Shown: positions 21,501-29,362 of the stretch, in pieces
How the letters are laid out: the number at the start of each line of letters is the position of its first letter
Position numbering within the stretch: position 1 is the stretch's first letter
From: a virus
Virus record (IMG/VR): IMGVR_UViG_3300032288_003414
Span: 1 to 48,023 of that record
Length of the DNA stretch: 48,023 nucleotides
Strand: one strand, 5' to 3'
Position numbers and translations under genes: made by a program
The notes under the pieces: generated by a model
What the model saw: only the letters and a program-made list of their open reading frames with translations
What the model was told of the DNA's origin: nothing
The model's database searches: none

Positions 21501-22065
21501 AGCATTCGATGATAAGGATTGGACGGAGTTAGAAGTGAAAGATGCTACATTTAGCGGAAGAACTGTAAGTAGCTTGACTAATAGAAAAGACTTCATTGAA
21601 TTAACGTATGGTTTCCCACAGTATCCTCCAATGAATGCTGTTTTAACTGGCACGGCTAAGGTTGGTTCAGAAGATGGAAATAGTATGGTGGTAGGAGTAG
21701 GAACTGACTTCTTAGAAGACCTTGCACCTAACGATATGGTTGTGCTTTTTGATCCTAATCAAACAAATACAACATATGGTGTAGCCGTAGTTAACAATGT
21801 AGTAAACTCTACAGTTTTCTATCTAGATCAATCTTTCTCCAATTTAAGCCTCTCGGCAGCAACGTTAACTGTTGGTAAAGTGTATCTAAAGAACCAGGTA
21901 TATAACAATATACTTGCAGATAACGTAGCGACATACTATTCGACTACAACGTTGACGCCATATGAAACATATGATACATTTGCAATTAAGGTAGTAATGT
22001 TAGCAAATTCATATTATAACGTCCCAAGATTGGCTGATATTAGAGCTATAGGAGTGTCTGCGTAA
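18544..22065 (+). CDS. Large baseplate/tail structural protein with W/Y-rich N-terminus
   Basis: An 1,173-residue protein. Residues 1-260 hold two aromatic patches: one near residues 15-80 with ANIGWYNTAG and STGWSWWWNYNG, the other near residues 220-245 with GYGWYYNYPYYHGWWGYYG. From about residue 295 it carries a beta-sandwich type region (LSEVTLYFDYAQ, DVRLFFQQKP, then VFLTEV and a TGKQYAIVIN strand) that resembles the C-terminal part of DUF4815-type proteins of other marine phages. The two neighbouring genes may therefore share the work of one larger protein elsewhere; this is inference. A GGxGYxNxDYISF repeat occurs near residue 705. The ribosome site is AGGGGA. The stop overlaps the next start as TAATG. 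Confidence 0.7.
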   Translation: MATLSTTNTGQVLANGSVASGGWWYNNNYTYTIPANSKYANIGWYNTAGNDSFNISTGWSWWWNYNGQNHGPHTIYKQYTYETTGLKPNTYYNVVTTRKIKNNCAIQPGKKTITRYNEFESTGVNLKESGKVTGTAPNIVYNSLADQPMRTDSQGHLTMIFDAAVWSKDAGSAFEGGWWLNWLTINGYKTTAAQDAWYTSKGATKDPETGVWSFPVSADKGYGWYYNYPYYHGWWGYYGWFWKGARISVRLVEAGPVDAAPAANTTIGGSSQPSTPTGGGSTSGNGAPTVNSTSRDLGVISTERRFGTNGEVGLSEVTLYFDYAQTFYLDPALLDNSQYVSLTDVRLFFQQKPHRTNNQSGLENPGVFVFLTEVADGVPDLRLAYRDSIVRVSYDEVSSSLDATEDTVFAFSSPIALKTGKQYAIVINFEDPQYSLWTATQGKKLIGSEETCDGAYNFGKLFRASNYGEIDNDPKTQDEVLKPLPATDLKFTISALQFTDDQGNLQTNKIELVNEDYEFIIVKDPTSAVGNGNLVITFGGNQLCYQDFGNAEANVTFYGRGKVSLDSAPVYIYGEQEFQEPPRINVPFGDLTTRIEVGQYLRGTGTNFVTDFQTADKIILTDGIVSNGVYGNIAIREVRRIVSDTVLIIDEPCTFSMSNGFYKSTAVAKMDNILFNPDTLVMKESNAREDIMFIANGVNYITFTGGTGYSNTDYISFTGNGAFYPGTANIVTDASGTIQSINITNSGAYFVANPSATVYKSGGGLSTGSGATFRVQLGSQLRTQQYGGKAEILDVSYFPVSYFVPSLQFNIKGGKIKDYEMVFAVETDATSLQATQDTANTPDITYTLLDENYLPVVTEEATEIEKYNAVVLSKSLEMLNSASLVRSSSEGKSAIIRFSMTADNRYDSPELHRQVAAAYVFQNEINNDATGEHLGSGNAVARHISKKISFAKDRFAEDIRVISIMYKPPGTDVKIYAKCHNSKDEEAFDDKDWTELEVKDATFSGRTVSSLTNRKDFIELTYGFPQYPPMNAVLTGTAKVGSEDGNSMVVGVGTDFLEDLAPNDMVVLFDPNQTNTTYGVAVVNNVVNSTVFYLDQSFSNLSLSAATLTVGKVYLKNQVYNNILADNVATYYSTTTLTPYETYDTFAIKVVMLANSYYNVPRLADIRAIGVSA

Positions 22066-22277
22066 TGTCATATATTCCAACTCCACACAAAGGTCTAGTA
22101 AAAGATGCTGAGACAAAAGCCGTAATAAATACTGACATTAGTGATTACAAAAAAATTCTTGATAAGAGAAAACACGCTAAACAGATACAAACTGTTCAAA
22201 CTCAAATTGACGGTCTCAAACAAGAATTTACGGAGTTAAAGGGTTTGATACTTCAACTAATTAACGGTAGAACCTAA
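22065..22277 (+). CDS. Small coiled-coil protein in tail operon
   Basis: A 70-residue protein joined to both neighbours by TAATG overlaps, so it is probably co-translated with the tail genes. The C-terminal 40 residues look like a coiled coil, with heptad-like spacing of Ile, Leu and Val in KQIQTVQTQIDGLKQEF and a following LKGLILQLI segment. I do not recognise the family. Small coiled-coil proteins at this place in T4-like tail operons could be structural spacers or fibre chaperones, but nothing in the sequence decides this. The tight coupling and sensible codon use support a real gene. Confidence 0.7.
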   Translation: MSYIPTPHKGLVKDAETKAVINTDISDYKKILDKRKHAKQIQTVQTQIDGLKQEFTELKGLILQLINGRT

Positions 22278-23551
22278 TGTCTAGAACTATAGGCCAAATA
22301 GATGTAACCTCAGATACGTTTGAGGTATGGATAAATCGAACAAATGACTTGCTTATATCTCTAGCCACAGAGATTATAACTGCAAATGATGCTGCAGCAA
22401 ACACTGGCTCTGTCGCCGAACCTAGAAAAGCGCAGCTACTAGGAAAGTTTGGTGCAAATTCAATTGTTGCAACAGATGAGCTACGAGGCGGTAACGTAGG
22501 AGATCTAGGTCAAGCTTTGTTGATGGTGACGACAAATACTTTATTTGGTCATAGTTTATATGGAAATAGTTATGGTAATGCAGAATACGTAAACTGCCAA
22601 GCTAATGTATTTGTTAATAATCATACTTTTTTTGTTAATAATCATACAATCTACGCAAACGCATACTTCTTTACAGTAATTGCAAACTCCTTCATTAAGG
22701 CTAATAGTTCTGTTACAGCTATAATGGTAACAGGAAATAGTACAGTTGCAAATACTGTGGTTGAAGGTAATGATATTTTCATCACCACAGACAATACAAC
22801 AGTTAACAGTATTTCTATTTTTACTGGTAACACCTATGTAAAATCAAATACTAGTACTACTTTAGTCACAGTCCAAGGAAACGGTACGACTAGTAATACT
22901 ATTTTATCTGGAAACCTAGTTCAAATAACAGCAAATGTAGACGTAACTGGAGCGTATCACACTGTTGCAGGTAACGTGTATTTTGATACCACTACAATGG
23001 TGGTAGATGCTTCAAACGATAGAATTGGAGTTGGTACAGCTACACCAGACGCAAAGTTTACAGTGTCTGGAACAGCAAACGTTTCTGGCGCCACTAGACT
23101 TGCAAACACTTTAAACGTTATAGGCGCAACCACTCTAGCAAATACTTTAGCGGTAACTGGAAATTCAACATTAACTGGCCCAGTTACTTTTGGAAATAAC
23201 TATAGTTATTTCAACATATATGCTATGGCTTCTGCCGCCAATGGTAATATAGGAACTAATGTAAGTACCCCGATTACTATTTTTGAATTTCCAAAAAATG
23301 ATTACAAATCTGCTAAAATCATAGCACAAGTTAAGAGTTTGTCTGGCAATACACAGATCTCTGAATTAGTCACTACATATAGTGATACAAATAATTCAGC
23401 TCATCTTACCGTATATGCCACTGTTTCATCGCCTGCAACTGAAGTATTAGGTGACTTTACTGTTGGAGTTACTGCAGCGAACGTGCAAATAAAATTATTG
23501 CAAACATCAATAAATTCCGCCACACAAGTAGTAGCAACGCTTATAAAGTAG
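22277..23551 (+). CDS. Tail fibre-like protein with conserved C-terminal beta domain
   Basis: A 424-residue fibre-type protein. The N-terminal 90 residues (MSRTIGQIDVTSDTFEVW, then a helix, then GQALLMVTT) look like an attachment domain. The middle is made of short beta repeats rich in Asn, Thr and Val, and ends in the VDASNDRIGVGTATPDAKF type repeat that is common in phage fibres. From about residue 318 there is a domain often seen at the ends of phage fibres, with NDYKSAKIIAQVKS, QISELVTTYSD and LTVYATVSS. A 17-base direct repeat lies at 22610-22647. It is linked to the previous gene by a TAATG overlap and followed by a similar, longer fibre gene. Confidence 0.75.
   Translation: MSRTIGQIDVTSDTFEVWINRTNDLLISLATEIITANDAAANTGSVAEPRKAQLLGKFGANSIVATDELRGGNVGDLGQALLMVTTNTLFGHSLYGNSYGNAEYVNCQANVFVNNHTFFVNNHTIYANAYFFTVIANSFIKANSSVTAIMVTGNSTVANTVVEGNDIFITTDNTTVNSISIFTGNTYVKSNTSTTLVTVQGNGTTSNTILSGNLVQITANVDVTGAYHTVAGNVYFDTTTMVVDASNDRIGVGTATPDAKFTVSGTANVSGATRLANTLNVIGATTLANTLAVTGNSTLTGPVTFGNNYSYFNIYAMASAANGNIGTNVSTPITIFEFPKNDYKSAKIIAQVKSLSGNTQISELVTTYSDTNNSAHLTVYATVSSPATEVLGDFTVGVTAANVQIKLLQTSINSATQVVATLIK
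22610..22647 (+). repeat. Short direct repeat in fibre gene
   Basis: The 17-base sequence TTTGTTAATAATCATAC occurs twice, at 22610-22626 and 22631-22647, 21 bases apart. In protein it gives FVNNHT twice. It is a small in-frame duplication of seven codons. Confidence 0.9.
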
Positions 23552-23560
23552 TAGGTACCA

Positions 23561-26560
23561 ATGGCAAATACTAAGTTCATAACAGAAAATGGATTGCTAG
23601 TCAAAGGCGGTCAATCTGTTTTTCAACAACAGGTTATCGTTGGAAATACTAGTTATGACAGGATAACTAATCCTGCTATTGGGTCAAACCTGTATGTATA
23701 TGGTGATCTATTGTATGTAGGGGGAAATCTACATGTAATTGGTAATACCAATGTACAGGGAACAACGGCCTACGAAACAGACTTTATACCTACAACATCC
23801 GGTCTTAAATTAGGAAATGAAACGTTTAGGTTCAACGGTTATTTCGATAACACCTACGTTTATGCGGGGTTATATCCAGATTCTAATACGATATTGTTTG
23901 GAAATACCAGTAAGCGATGGGTAATTAGTGCAAATACAATAGATGTTTCTGGAAACATCAAAATATCGACTATTGGAACCGGTAACGGTTCTTTCTATAA
24001 TTCTTCAGTCATTATGGTTGGAAATAATACCTCCAACGTAGATATTGAAGGTTCTGGCATAACTTCTTCCGGGTCATCTGGAATAAATCCATTTTCAAAT
24101 ACAGTCGGAACAACTCTAGGAACAGCCACTCAAAGATGGGTGTTCAATGCCAATACCGGCAACTTTAGTGGTTTGATTACCGGTCTAGCTGGTGCAACGT
24201 TTACGGGTACTGTAAATGCATCTGCATCTATATTCGTTGGAGGTGGTGTAGGGACGACAAACGGTTCCAGCATTACAAATACAAATATTTCTGTTGGCAA
24301 TACAGACACCAACGTTGCCATATCTACTACTGGAATAGTTTCAGGTGGAGGCACTGGTGTAAACCCGGTATCCAACACAAAGGGAACTGCATTAGGAACA
24401 ACAACACAACGTTGGGTATTCAATGCTAATACTGGTAACTTCAGTGGACTAATTACTGGTTCTTCCGGTGCTACCTTTGGTGGAATCGTAAATGTAGCTT
24501 CTGCCATATACATTGCAGATGGGCTAGGAACCACCAACGGAGTTAGCATTACCGATACGGCTATTGCAGTCGGTAATAGCACAGTCAACGTTGTAATGAA
24601 TACCACTGGATTGGTCAATAGAGGTGGAACAGGTGTAAGACCTGCCTCAAACACAGTTGGAGCTAATCTAGGAACAACAACACAACGTTGGGAATTGATG
24701 GCAAACACTGGTGATTTTAGTGGTCAGATTACAGGTTTTTCTGGCGCTAATATAACTGGCACAGTCAATGCAAGTGCATCTATAGGCGTAGGAACAATTG
24801 GTGTCACTACCAACGGCGTTTCTATCACTAATACGCAAATAAGAATAGGCAATAGCTCAGTCAGCACAAATATAGGTCCTGGTACGATTGCAGGCAGCAT
24901 GAACTTTGATGCCGGTACTTTGGTGGTTGATGCCACGAATGATAGGGTAGGTATTGCTTGCTCTTCTCCATCTAACACATTTAATGTCCAAGGAACGGTA
25001 GGAATTAGTGGTGTAACAACCATAGGTGCCAACTTAGCTGTTAGCGGTATATCCCACACAATCTCCGGTAACTCAAACTTTGCCGGCGGTGGTCTATTTG
25101 TAGACTCTGTAAACGCAAGAATCGGTATAGGAACCACTACACCGGACGCTAGATTCCAAGTTGCAGGTGCTGCAAATATAACAGGTGCTACTACTCTTGG
25201 TGGTACACTTACTGTGTCAGGAATCGCTTCCTTCAATGCAAACTCAAACTTTGATGCAGGTGTTCTATTTGTCGATGCAACCAATAATAGAGTCGGCATC
25301 AACAATACAGCGCCTGGAGTTGCTCTTCGTGTAACAGGCGATGTTGATGTGTCCGCTACATCAAATCTTAGAGGAGCCGCTACTTTAGGTGGGACCTTAA
25401 GTGTAGCTGGAGCCGCGAATGCATTAAGCACGTTAGGAATAACGGGAGCAGTCAATGCATTAAGCACTCTTGGTGTAGGTGGTCTATTGACTGGTTCAGG
25501 CGGTGCTGTATTTACAGGCACTATAAACACAACTGCTTCTATTCTAGTTGGAGGTGGTGTAGCTACTACTAATGGTGCCACCATCACTAACACAAGTATA
25601 TCTGTCGGAAACACAGATACAAATGTAGCTATATCCACTACAGGAATTATATCTGGCGGCGGAACAGGAATTAATCCTGTTTCAAACACAAAAGGAACGG
25701 CTCTAGGCACAACCACTAGTAGATGGAATTTAAATGCAAATACAGGTAATTTCAGTGGAACATTAACGGCAGCTAATTTTAGTGGCAACGGCACCGGACT
25801 AACTTCTACAACATATGTAACTCGTTATGAGCTTAATACGGATACTCCTATTTTTACTGGTGCAGATACATCAACATGGAAGGTTGGAGCAACCTATACT
25901 CCAACTATTGATGCAGGAGTGAGCACGCTCGATATTCAAGTGTTTACTGAATTATACATAAGACAGTTTTCAGATAATGCTAGTACTGGGGCAGATATTT
26001 CAAACGGTTCCGCTAATGTTGGTAACTTTGACGTTGGTGGCGGCGGCGGTAATCCATTGATGCGATATCGTCTTACAAAAACATATGCCGGTGGAAACAC
26101 AACGTTGTTTACATCTGAATTTATCACTCTATCTGCAGCAGGTACAGTTTCTGCTCAGCTAAATACAATAAGAGATACTACTCCCACCGCAGGAAGTGGC
26201 ACAACCTATAGACTAGAATATGAATGGGTTAAGGTAGACAGTATTACTGTTGCAAATGCTGGAACAGTTACAATAACTAATGGTAATTCATCGGTTACTA
26301 ATGCAACTATGGTTGGTTCTGGAACAGAATTCCAGGCTTGGGTGAACCCTAGAAATACCATAACTATAGCTAATTCAACTGGAGGATATGGCACAGGCGC
26401 TGTCACCGTATCTGTAGCTTCAGTTAGAGGGCCCACAAGCATATTACTACAATCAGGTCAATCTAATGTATCAGCTAGAACATATAGAATCAATGATACG
26501 TCTGCTAACGTTCAGTTGGATCAGTCTACACTCATCTTTAACATGGTAGGATATAAGTAG
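23561..26560 (+). CDS. Long tail fibre protein built of beta repeats
   Basis: A 999-residue fibre protein. The N-terminus (FITENGLLVKGGQSVFQQQV, then YVYGDLLYVGGNLHVIGN) is of the kind that begins phage fibre shafts. The shaft contains several copies of a roughly 91-residue unit (TTNGxSITNTxIxVGN, then TTGIVSGGGTGVNPVSNT, then ALGTTTQRW and NANTGNFSG) at about 24007-24890 and 25513-25760, plus VDATNDRVGI-type repeats. The C-terminal 230 residues, from about TYVTRYELNTDTPIF onward, form a different, less repetitive beta-rich region that could be the receptor-facing head. The gene is preceded by a TAGGT ribosome site and follows the similar 424-residue fibre gene after nine bases. Confidence 0.75.
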   Translation: MANTKFITENGLLVKGGQSVFQQQVIVGNTSYDRITNPAIGSNLYVYGDLLYVGGNLHVIGNTNVQGTTAYETDFIPTTSGLKLGNETFRFNGYFDNTYVYAGLYPDSNTILFGNTSKRWVISANTIDVSGNIKISTIGTGNGSFYNSSVIMVGNNTSNVDIEGSGITSSGSSGINPFSNTVGTTLGTATQRWVFNANTGNFSGLITGLAGATFTGTVNASASIFVGGGVGTTNGSSITNTNISVGNTDTNVAISTTGIVSGGGTGVNPVSNTKGTALGTTTQRWVFNANTGNFSGLITGSSGATFGGIVNVASAIYIADGLGTTNGVSITDTAIAVGNSTVNVVMNTTGLVNRGGTGVRPASNTVGANLGTTTQRWELMANTGDFSGQITGFSGANITGTVNASASIGVGTIGVTTNGVSITNTQIRIGNSSVSTNIGPGTIAGSMNFDAGTLVVDATNDRVGIACSSPSNTFNVQGTVGISGVTTIGANLAVSGISHTISGNSNFAGGGLFVDSVNARIGIGTTTPDARFQVAGAANITGATTLGGTLTVSGIASFNANSNFDAGVLFVDATNNRVGINNTAPGVALRVTGDVDVSATSNLRGAATLGGTLSVAGAANALSTLGITGAVNALSTLGVGGLLTGSGGAVFTGTINTTASILVGGGVATTNGATITNTSISVGNTDTNVAISTTGIISGGGTGINPVSNTKGTALGTTTSRWNLNANTGNFSGTLTAANFSGNGTGLTSTTYVTRYELNTDTPIFTGADTSTWKVGATYTPTIDAGVSTLDIQVFTELYIRQFSDNASTGADISNGSANVGNFDVGGGGGNPLMRYRLTKTYAGGNTTLFTSEFITLSAAGTVSAQLNTIRDTTPTAGSGTTYRLEYEWVKVDSITVANAGTVTITNGNSSVTNATMVGSGTEFQAWVNPRNTITIANSTGGYGTGAVTVSVASVRGPTSILLQSGQSNVSARTYRINDTSANVQLDQSTLIFNMVGYK
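24007..25760 (+). repeat. ~91-residue shaft repeat units in fibre gene
   Basis: Units run at about 24007-24204 (partial), 24205-24480, 24481-24756, 24757-24890 (partial) and 25513-25760. Each holds a GTTxxGxSIT strand, an isolated GTG turn, and the NTxGTxLGTTTQRW motif. The 24205 and 25513 copies are the closest in protein sequence. Confidence 0.75.
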
Positions 26561-26564
26561 TGAA

Positions 26565-27860
26565 ATGGATAATAAAGTCAAAGAACGAGTAAATAAGCTA
26601 TTACCACTTTTTAAAGTACCTAAGCATAAAACTAGAAAGTTAGCTTTTAAATATTTGTTTTCTTCGTTAAGTGCTCTAGAGGAAATAGCAGTACTAGCTT
26701 CTGAAAGAGGAGCTGGTGTCGAAGGTCAACTTGAAGATGAATATGTTCATCGCGATACATTTAAAGAGTTAGCTATAAAGTGCGGTGGATTTGAAGACGC
26801 GTGTGAATACACAACTGCATTAATCGAATATCTTCAAAGTCTAGAGGGCGAAAGCGCTATGGCAGCAATCAACGTTGTTGCCGAGTCTTGGCTAAGTTGT
26901 ATCTTTATAGCCCTTTCACATCTGTCTCCAGAGCTATTTGATAGCATTGGAGAGGATGAATCCCGCCATAACGGATATGCTTTAGACTATAAAGTTCCTA
27001 ACTCTGAGGAATTAGAACCTATTATGAGGGACTTAGAAGTCCTGATGGTTAAGATAGCAAAGAGTCCTAATTTTATTATGCCTATGATTTACTTGATAGG
27101 CATGGAAGCAGTTGGTAGAATGGGATTAGATATTGTAAGAAATCACAGAAAGGCGTGTGATCATCTTAACATAGAACCTCAAACAAAAGAGTTTGAAATA
27201 TTCTGCCGTAGATCTATAAACAGTGCTAAAAACAGCCCAGAACTAATTGAAATGAATGGTTGGGAAGTTAGCAAACAAAACCTATGGAAAAGTTCAGCCC
27301 CTCTGGTTGTTCAGAAAAATATAAAGATTAATGTAACAAATGAAATAAAAGTACAAGCTAGAATCATCGATGCCATCAATAAGGTTACTAGAATTTTTCC
27401 AAAATTCAAAAACGTGGTAAGAGATGAACAAATATATAGAACTCAAAGATGTATGGTTGGAGTAAGGGTCTTGTGGGATCAAGATCATATAACAACAGTG
27501 TACTGCGATGCAAAGCAAGGCTATAAAAAGACTATAAAAAATATAACTACAAAAACTAAAAGGGTAAGGACGCGGGCATACGAGGTTGTTCCTGACGTCT
27601 ATCATGTTCGTGATCTTTTAGTTCCAAGTCAGGTCCCATTTGTTTTAAGTTATATAGGGATGCATGGTCTCCCGTGGGGGCACGGTGCAGTTAACGAGAT
27701 AGAGGGAATTACTACATGGATCTTCATTTCTGCTCCAAAAGATGGAGTATATCCATTAGTATTCATGACTGATCATAGGGTCATAGATGGTCATGACATC
27801 TGTTCGTTCGCAGAACATCTAAAGAAGTATATTGAAGAATCTAATTTCACTGATAAATAA
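26565..27860 (+). CDS. Ferritin-like plus E2-type acyltransferase domain protein
   Basis: A 431-residue protein with two apparent domains. Residues about 20-235 are all-helical. Glu residues near 47 and 97 and an ExxH motif at E132-H135 suggest a ferritin-like four-helix bundle; this part is tentative. Residues about 250-428 resemble the catalytic domain of 2-oxoacid dehydrogenase E2 acyltransferases and chloramphenicol acetyltransferase. They have KVQARIIDAINKVTRIFPKF, the LSYIGMHGLPWGHGAVN segment (compare TISNLGMFG in E2), and the catalytic HxxxDG as DHRVIDG at 403-409. No lipoyl domain is present, so it is not a complete E2. The gene follows the fibre gene after four bases with a weak ribosome site. 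Its substrate and role are unknown. Confidence 0.6.
   Translation: MDNKVKERVNKLLPLFKVPKHKTRKLAFKYLFSSLSALEEIAVLASERGAGVEGQLEDEYVHRDTFKELAIKCGGFEDACEYTTALIEYLQSLEGESAMAAINVVAESWLSCIFIALSHLSPELFDSIGEDESRHNGYALDYKVPNSEELEPIMRDLEVLMVKIAKSPNFIMPMIYLIGMEAVGRMGLDIVRNHRKACDHLNIEPQTKEFEIFCRRSINSAKNSPELIEMNGWEVSKQNLWKSSAPLVVQKNIKINVTNEIKVQARIIDAINKVTRIFPKFKNVVRDEQIYRTQRCMVGVRVLWDQDHITTVYCDAKQGYKKTIKNITTKTKRVRTRAYEVVPDVYHVRDLLVPSQVPFVLSYIGMHGLPWGHGAVNEIEGITTWIFISAPKDGVYPLVFMTDHRVIDGHDICSFAEHLKKYIEESNFTDK
27852..27859 (+). promoter_or_regulatory. Possible late promoter motif GATAAATA
   Basis: A seven-of-eight match to TATAAATA, overlapping the stop codon of the E2-like gene and 20 bases before the next start codon at 27880. 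The position suits a T4-type late promoter, which has no -35 element. Confidence 0.45.
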
Positions 27861-27879
27861 CTAAAAAACAGGTACATAT

Positions 27880-28356
27880 ATGGCTGATACTTATTTTCTC
27901 CATGACAATACTGGTAAATGCATTGGAACAATTTACGACAATAATCCACCGGCTAGATTAGAACCAGGTATTAGTTACGTTAAATTATCGTATGAGCAAA
28001 TTAACCAAATGAATTATGATTTTAGAAGATATCGTTACAAAGATAACTCTTTTATAAAGCAACCAGAAGTAATTTTTTGTGTCACTCCTTCTAATCTATA
28101 CGAAATAGGTACTCATAATAAAATTTCAATCTGCATAAAGTCAGATTATGATACTACTAATGAAGAAAAACAACAATTAATCCGTACTCCGTTTAGAATA
28201 AAAATAAATGAAGTTGAATATGGAGTAAATTTTGAAGAAATTGTAATGTTAGATCCAGAAGAAGTCGGCGTATATGTAATTGAATTATTAAATGATAACG
28301 TAATATGCGATGTACCGAGATATGCAATATCTGTTGTTGACACACAAGAACCGTAA
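27880..28356 (+). CDS. Hypothetical protein, 158 residues
   Basis: I do not recognise this protein. The first 60 residues (MADTYFLHDNTGKCIGTIYD, then YVKLSYEQINQMNYDFRRY) look like a small mixed domain, a little like the starts of some fibre accessory proteins. The rest (from about residue 65) alternates polar and hydrophobic residues as in a small beta-sandwich, with strands around HNKISICIKSDYD, FRIKINEVEY and GVYVIELLNDN. There is no signal peptide or membrane segment. A GGTAC ribosome site and a possible late promoter lie upstream. It is the first of four small unknown genes in a row, so a structural or assembly role is possible. Confidence 0.7.
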   Translation: MADTYFLHDNTGKCIGTIYDNNPPARLEPGISYVKLSYEQINQMNYDFRRYRYKDNSFIKQPEVIFCVTPSNLYEIGTHNKISICIKSDYDTTNEEKQQLIRTPFRIKINEVEYGVNFEEIVMLDPEEVGVYVIELLNDNVICDVPRYAISVVDTQEP

Positions 28357-28366
28357 GGACAACTAA

Positions 28367-28912
28367 ATGAAAGAAATAAAATCAAAACCCTTAGCCGCTG
28401 GATCTATAGCTTCAGCTGTTTCTACTACAAATAAGGGAAGAACTATTTCCGATGTAGCCATAGCTGAACAGTTTTGCATTGTCGCCGGAGACATGAGAAG
28501 CATTCTTCAATCGCTAAGAAACTCAAACGATATACAGAAAGCCACAGTAGAAACTATTCAAGAAAACTCTGCTAAATTGGTAAAACTTGACGCCGTGGTT
28601 GATAAACTTGATACAGTAGTAGATAAATTAGATATAATGATAGGACATCTTGTCACACTTGCAGACGATGTTAAACAATCAGATGCCACAGTAAGTAAAG
28701 CCGTAAAAGAAAATCAAAGACACGTAGATACCATGCAGATTTTCTTACAGTTATTAGAGCAACACGTAGATCATCTAGACGAAAGCTCTAATATAATGGC
28801 TAGAAGTTTGTTAGAAGATGGTGCATATACTACGTTAGTTAACAAAGTACGTCAAGAAAAAGCAGCAGCAAGACAGCAAGCAAATACACCTGGTCCTGGT
28901 AATAGACCTTAA
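28367..28912 (+). CDS. Hypothetical coiled-coil protein, 181 residues
   Basis: No family was recognised. Residues about 45-165 look mainly helical with coiled-coil character: KLVKLDAVVDKLDTVVDKLD shows an almost exact seven-residue repeat (KLDxVVD), and hydrophobic spacing continues through HLVTLADDVKQSDATVSKAV and MQIFLQLLEQHVDHLDE. The C-terminus ends in an Ala- and Gln-rich helix and a short Pro/Gly tail. An AAGGA ribosome site precedes it. An oligomeric spacer or scaffold within the tail is possible, but nothing here shows it. Confidence 0.7.
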   Translation: MKEIKSKPLAAGSIASAVSTTNKGRTISDVAIAEQFCIVAGDMRSILQSLRNSNDIQKATVETIQENSAKLVKLDAVVDKLDTVVDKLDIMIGHLVTLADDVKQSDATVSKAVKENQRHVDTMQIFLQLLEQHVDHLDESSNIMARSLLEDGAYTTLVNKVRQEKAAARQQANTPGPGNRP

Positions 28913-28930
28913 TAATTTTGGAGTTATATT

Positions 28931-29362
28931 ATGAGAAACAATGAAAAACTTGATACTAAAAAATCAATATTCGTTATTGAGAAAATTGATCAAGAAAAGG
29001 GAACTTGTTCCGTAAGGTACATTAATGCTCTTGGACCAATTGAGACAGGTAAAATTAAGAAGGAAGATGTAGATCCATCGGTTGAAAACCCAAATCATGA
29101 TATTATCTATGTCTACAATCTTCCTCTAGATGAAGACGGACAGTATTTTCCGGCCGATGCATTAATTCAACACTTTGCAGCTCAATATCCTCATCTAGAA
29201 TTCGAAGTCATGCAGATGAGGATGAAGGCTAGAAAGCGCGCAGACTATCAATCGATCATCAACGAAAGATTTGATGTTTCACTTCAGTGGGCTAGACCTA
29301 TCCATCTTACCAACTTTACTATTTTCCCAGATCAGAATGAGATCGAAGTTGAAACCCTATGA
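28931..29362 (+). CDS. Hypothetical protein, 143 residues
   Basis: No family was recognised. The N-terminal 50 residues look like a small beta domain (KKSIFVIEKIDQEKGTCSVR, then a GPIETGKIKKEDVD turn). The middle has DIIYVYNLPLDEDGQYFPAD, and a following helix with LIQHFAAQYPHLEFEVMQ leads into a basic segment, MRMKARKRADYQ. It has a GGAG ribosome site. It overlaps the next gene as ATGA, which suggests that the two products are made together and may interact. Confidence 0.7.
   Translation: MRNNEKLDTKKSIFVIEKIDQEKGTCSVRYINALGPIETGKIKKEDVDPSVENPNHDIIYVYNLPLDEDGQYFPADALIQHFAAQYPHLEFEVMQMRMKARKRADYQSIINERFDVSLQWARPIHLTNFTIFPDQNEIEVETL

Noticed and set aside
13135-22065. The idea that the two large genes after gp8 are one gene broken by a frameshift
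   Set aside because: The first ends with a natural C-terminus and stop, and the second has its own strong ribosome site and a start after 12 bases. A split of an ancestral larger gene is possible, but recent damage is not supported.
24724-25794. A 356-codon open frame on the minus strand opposite the long fibre gene
   Set aside because: It is antisense to a well-supported fibre gene, its translation is a low-complexity Val/Pro/Ala-rich mirror of the Asn/Thr/Gly repeats, and it has no recognisable motif. The same holds for the frame at 24130-24708 and other minus-strand frames in the baseplate genes.
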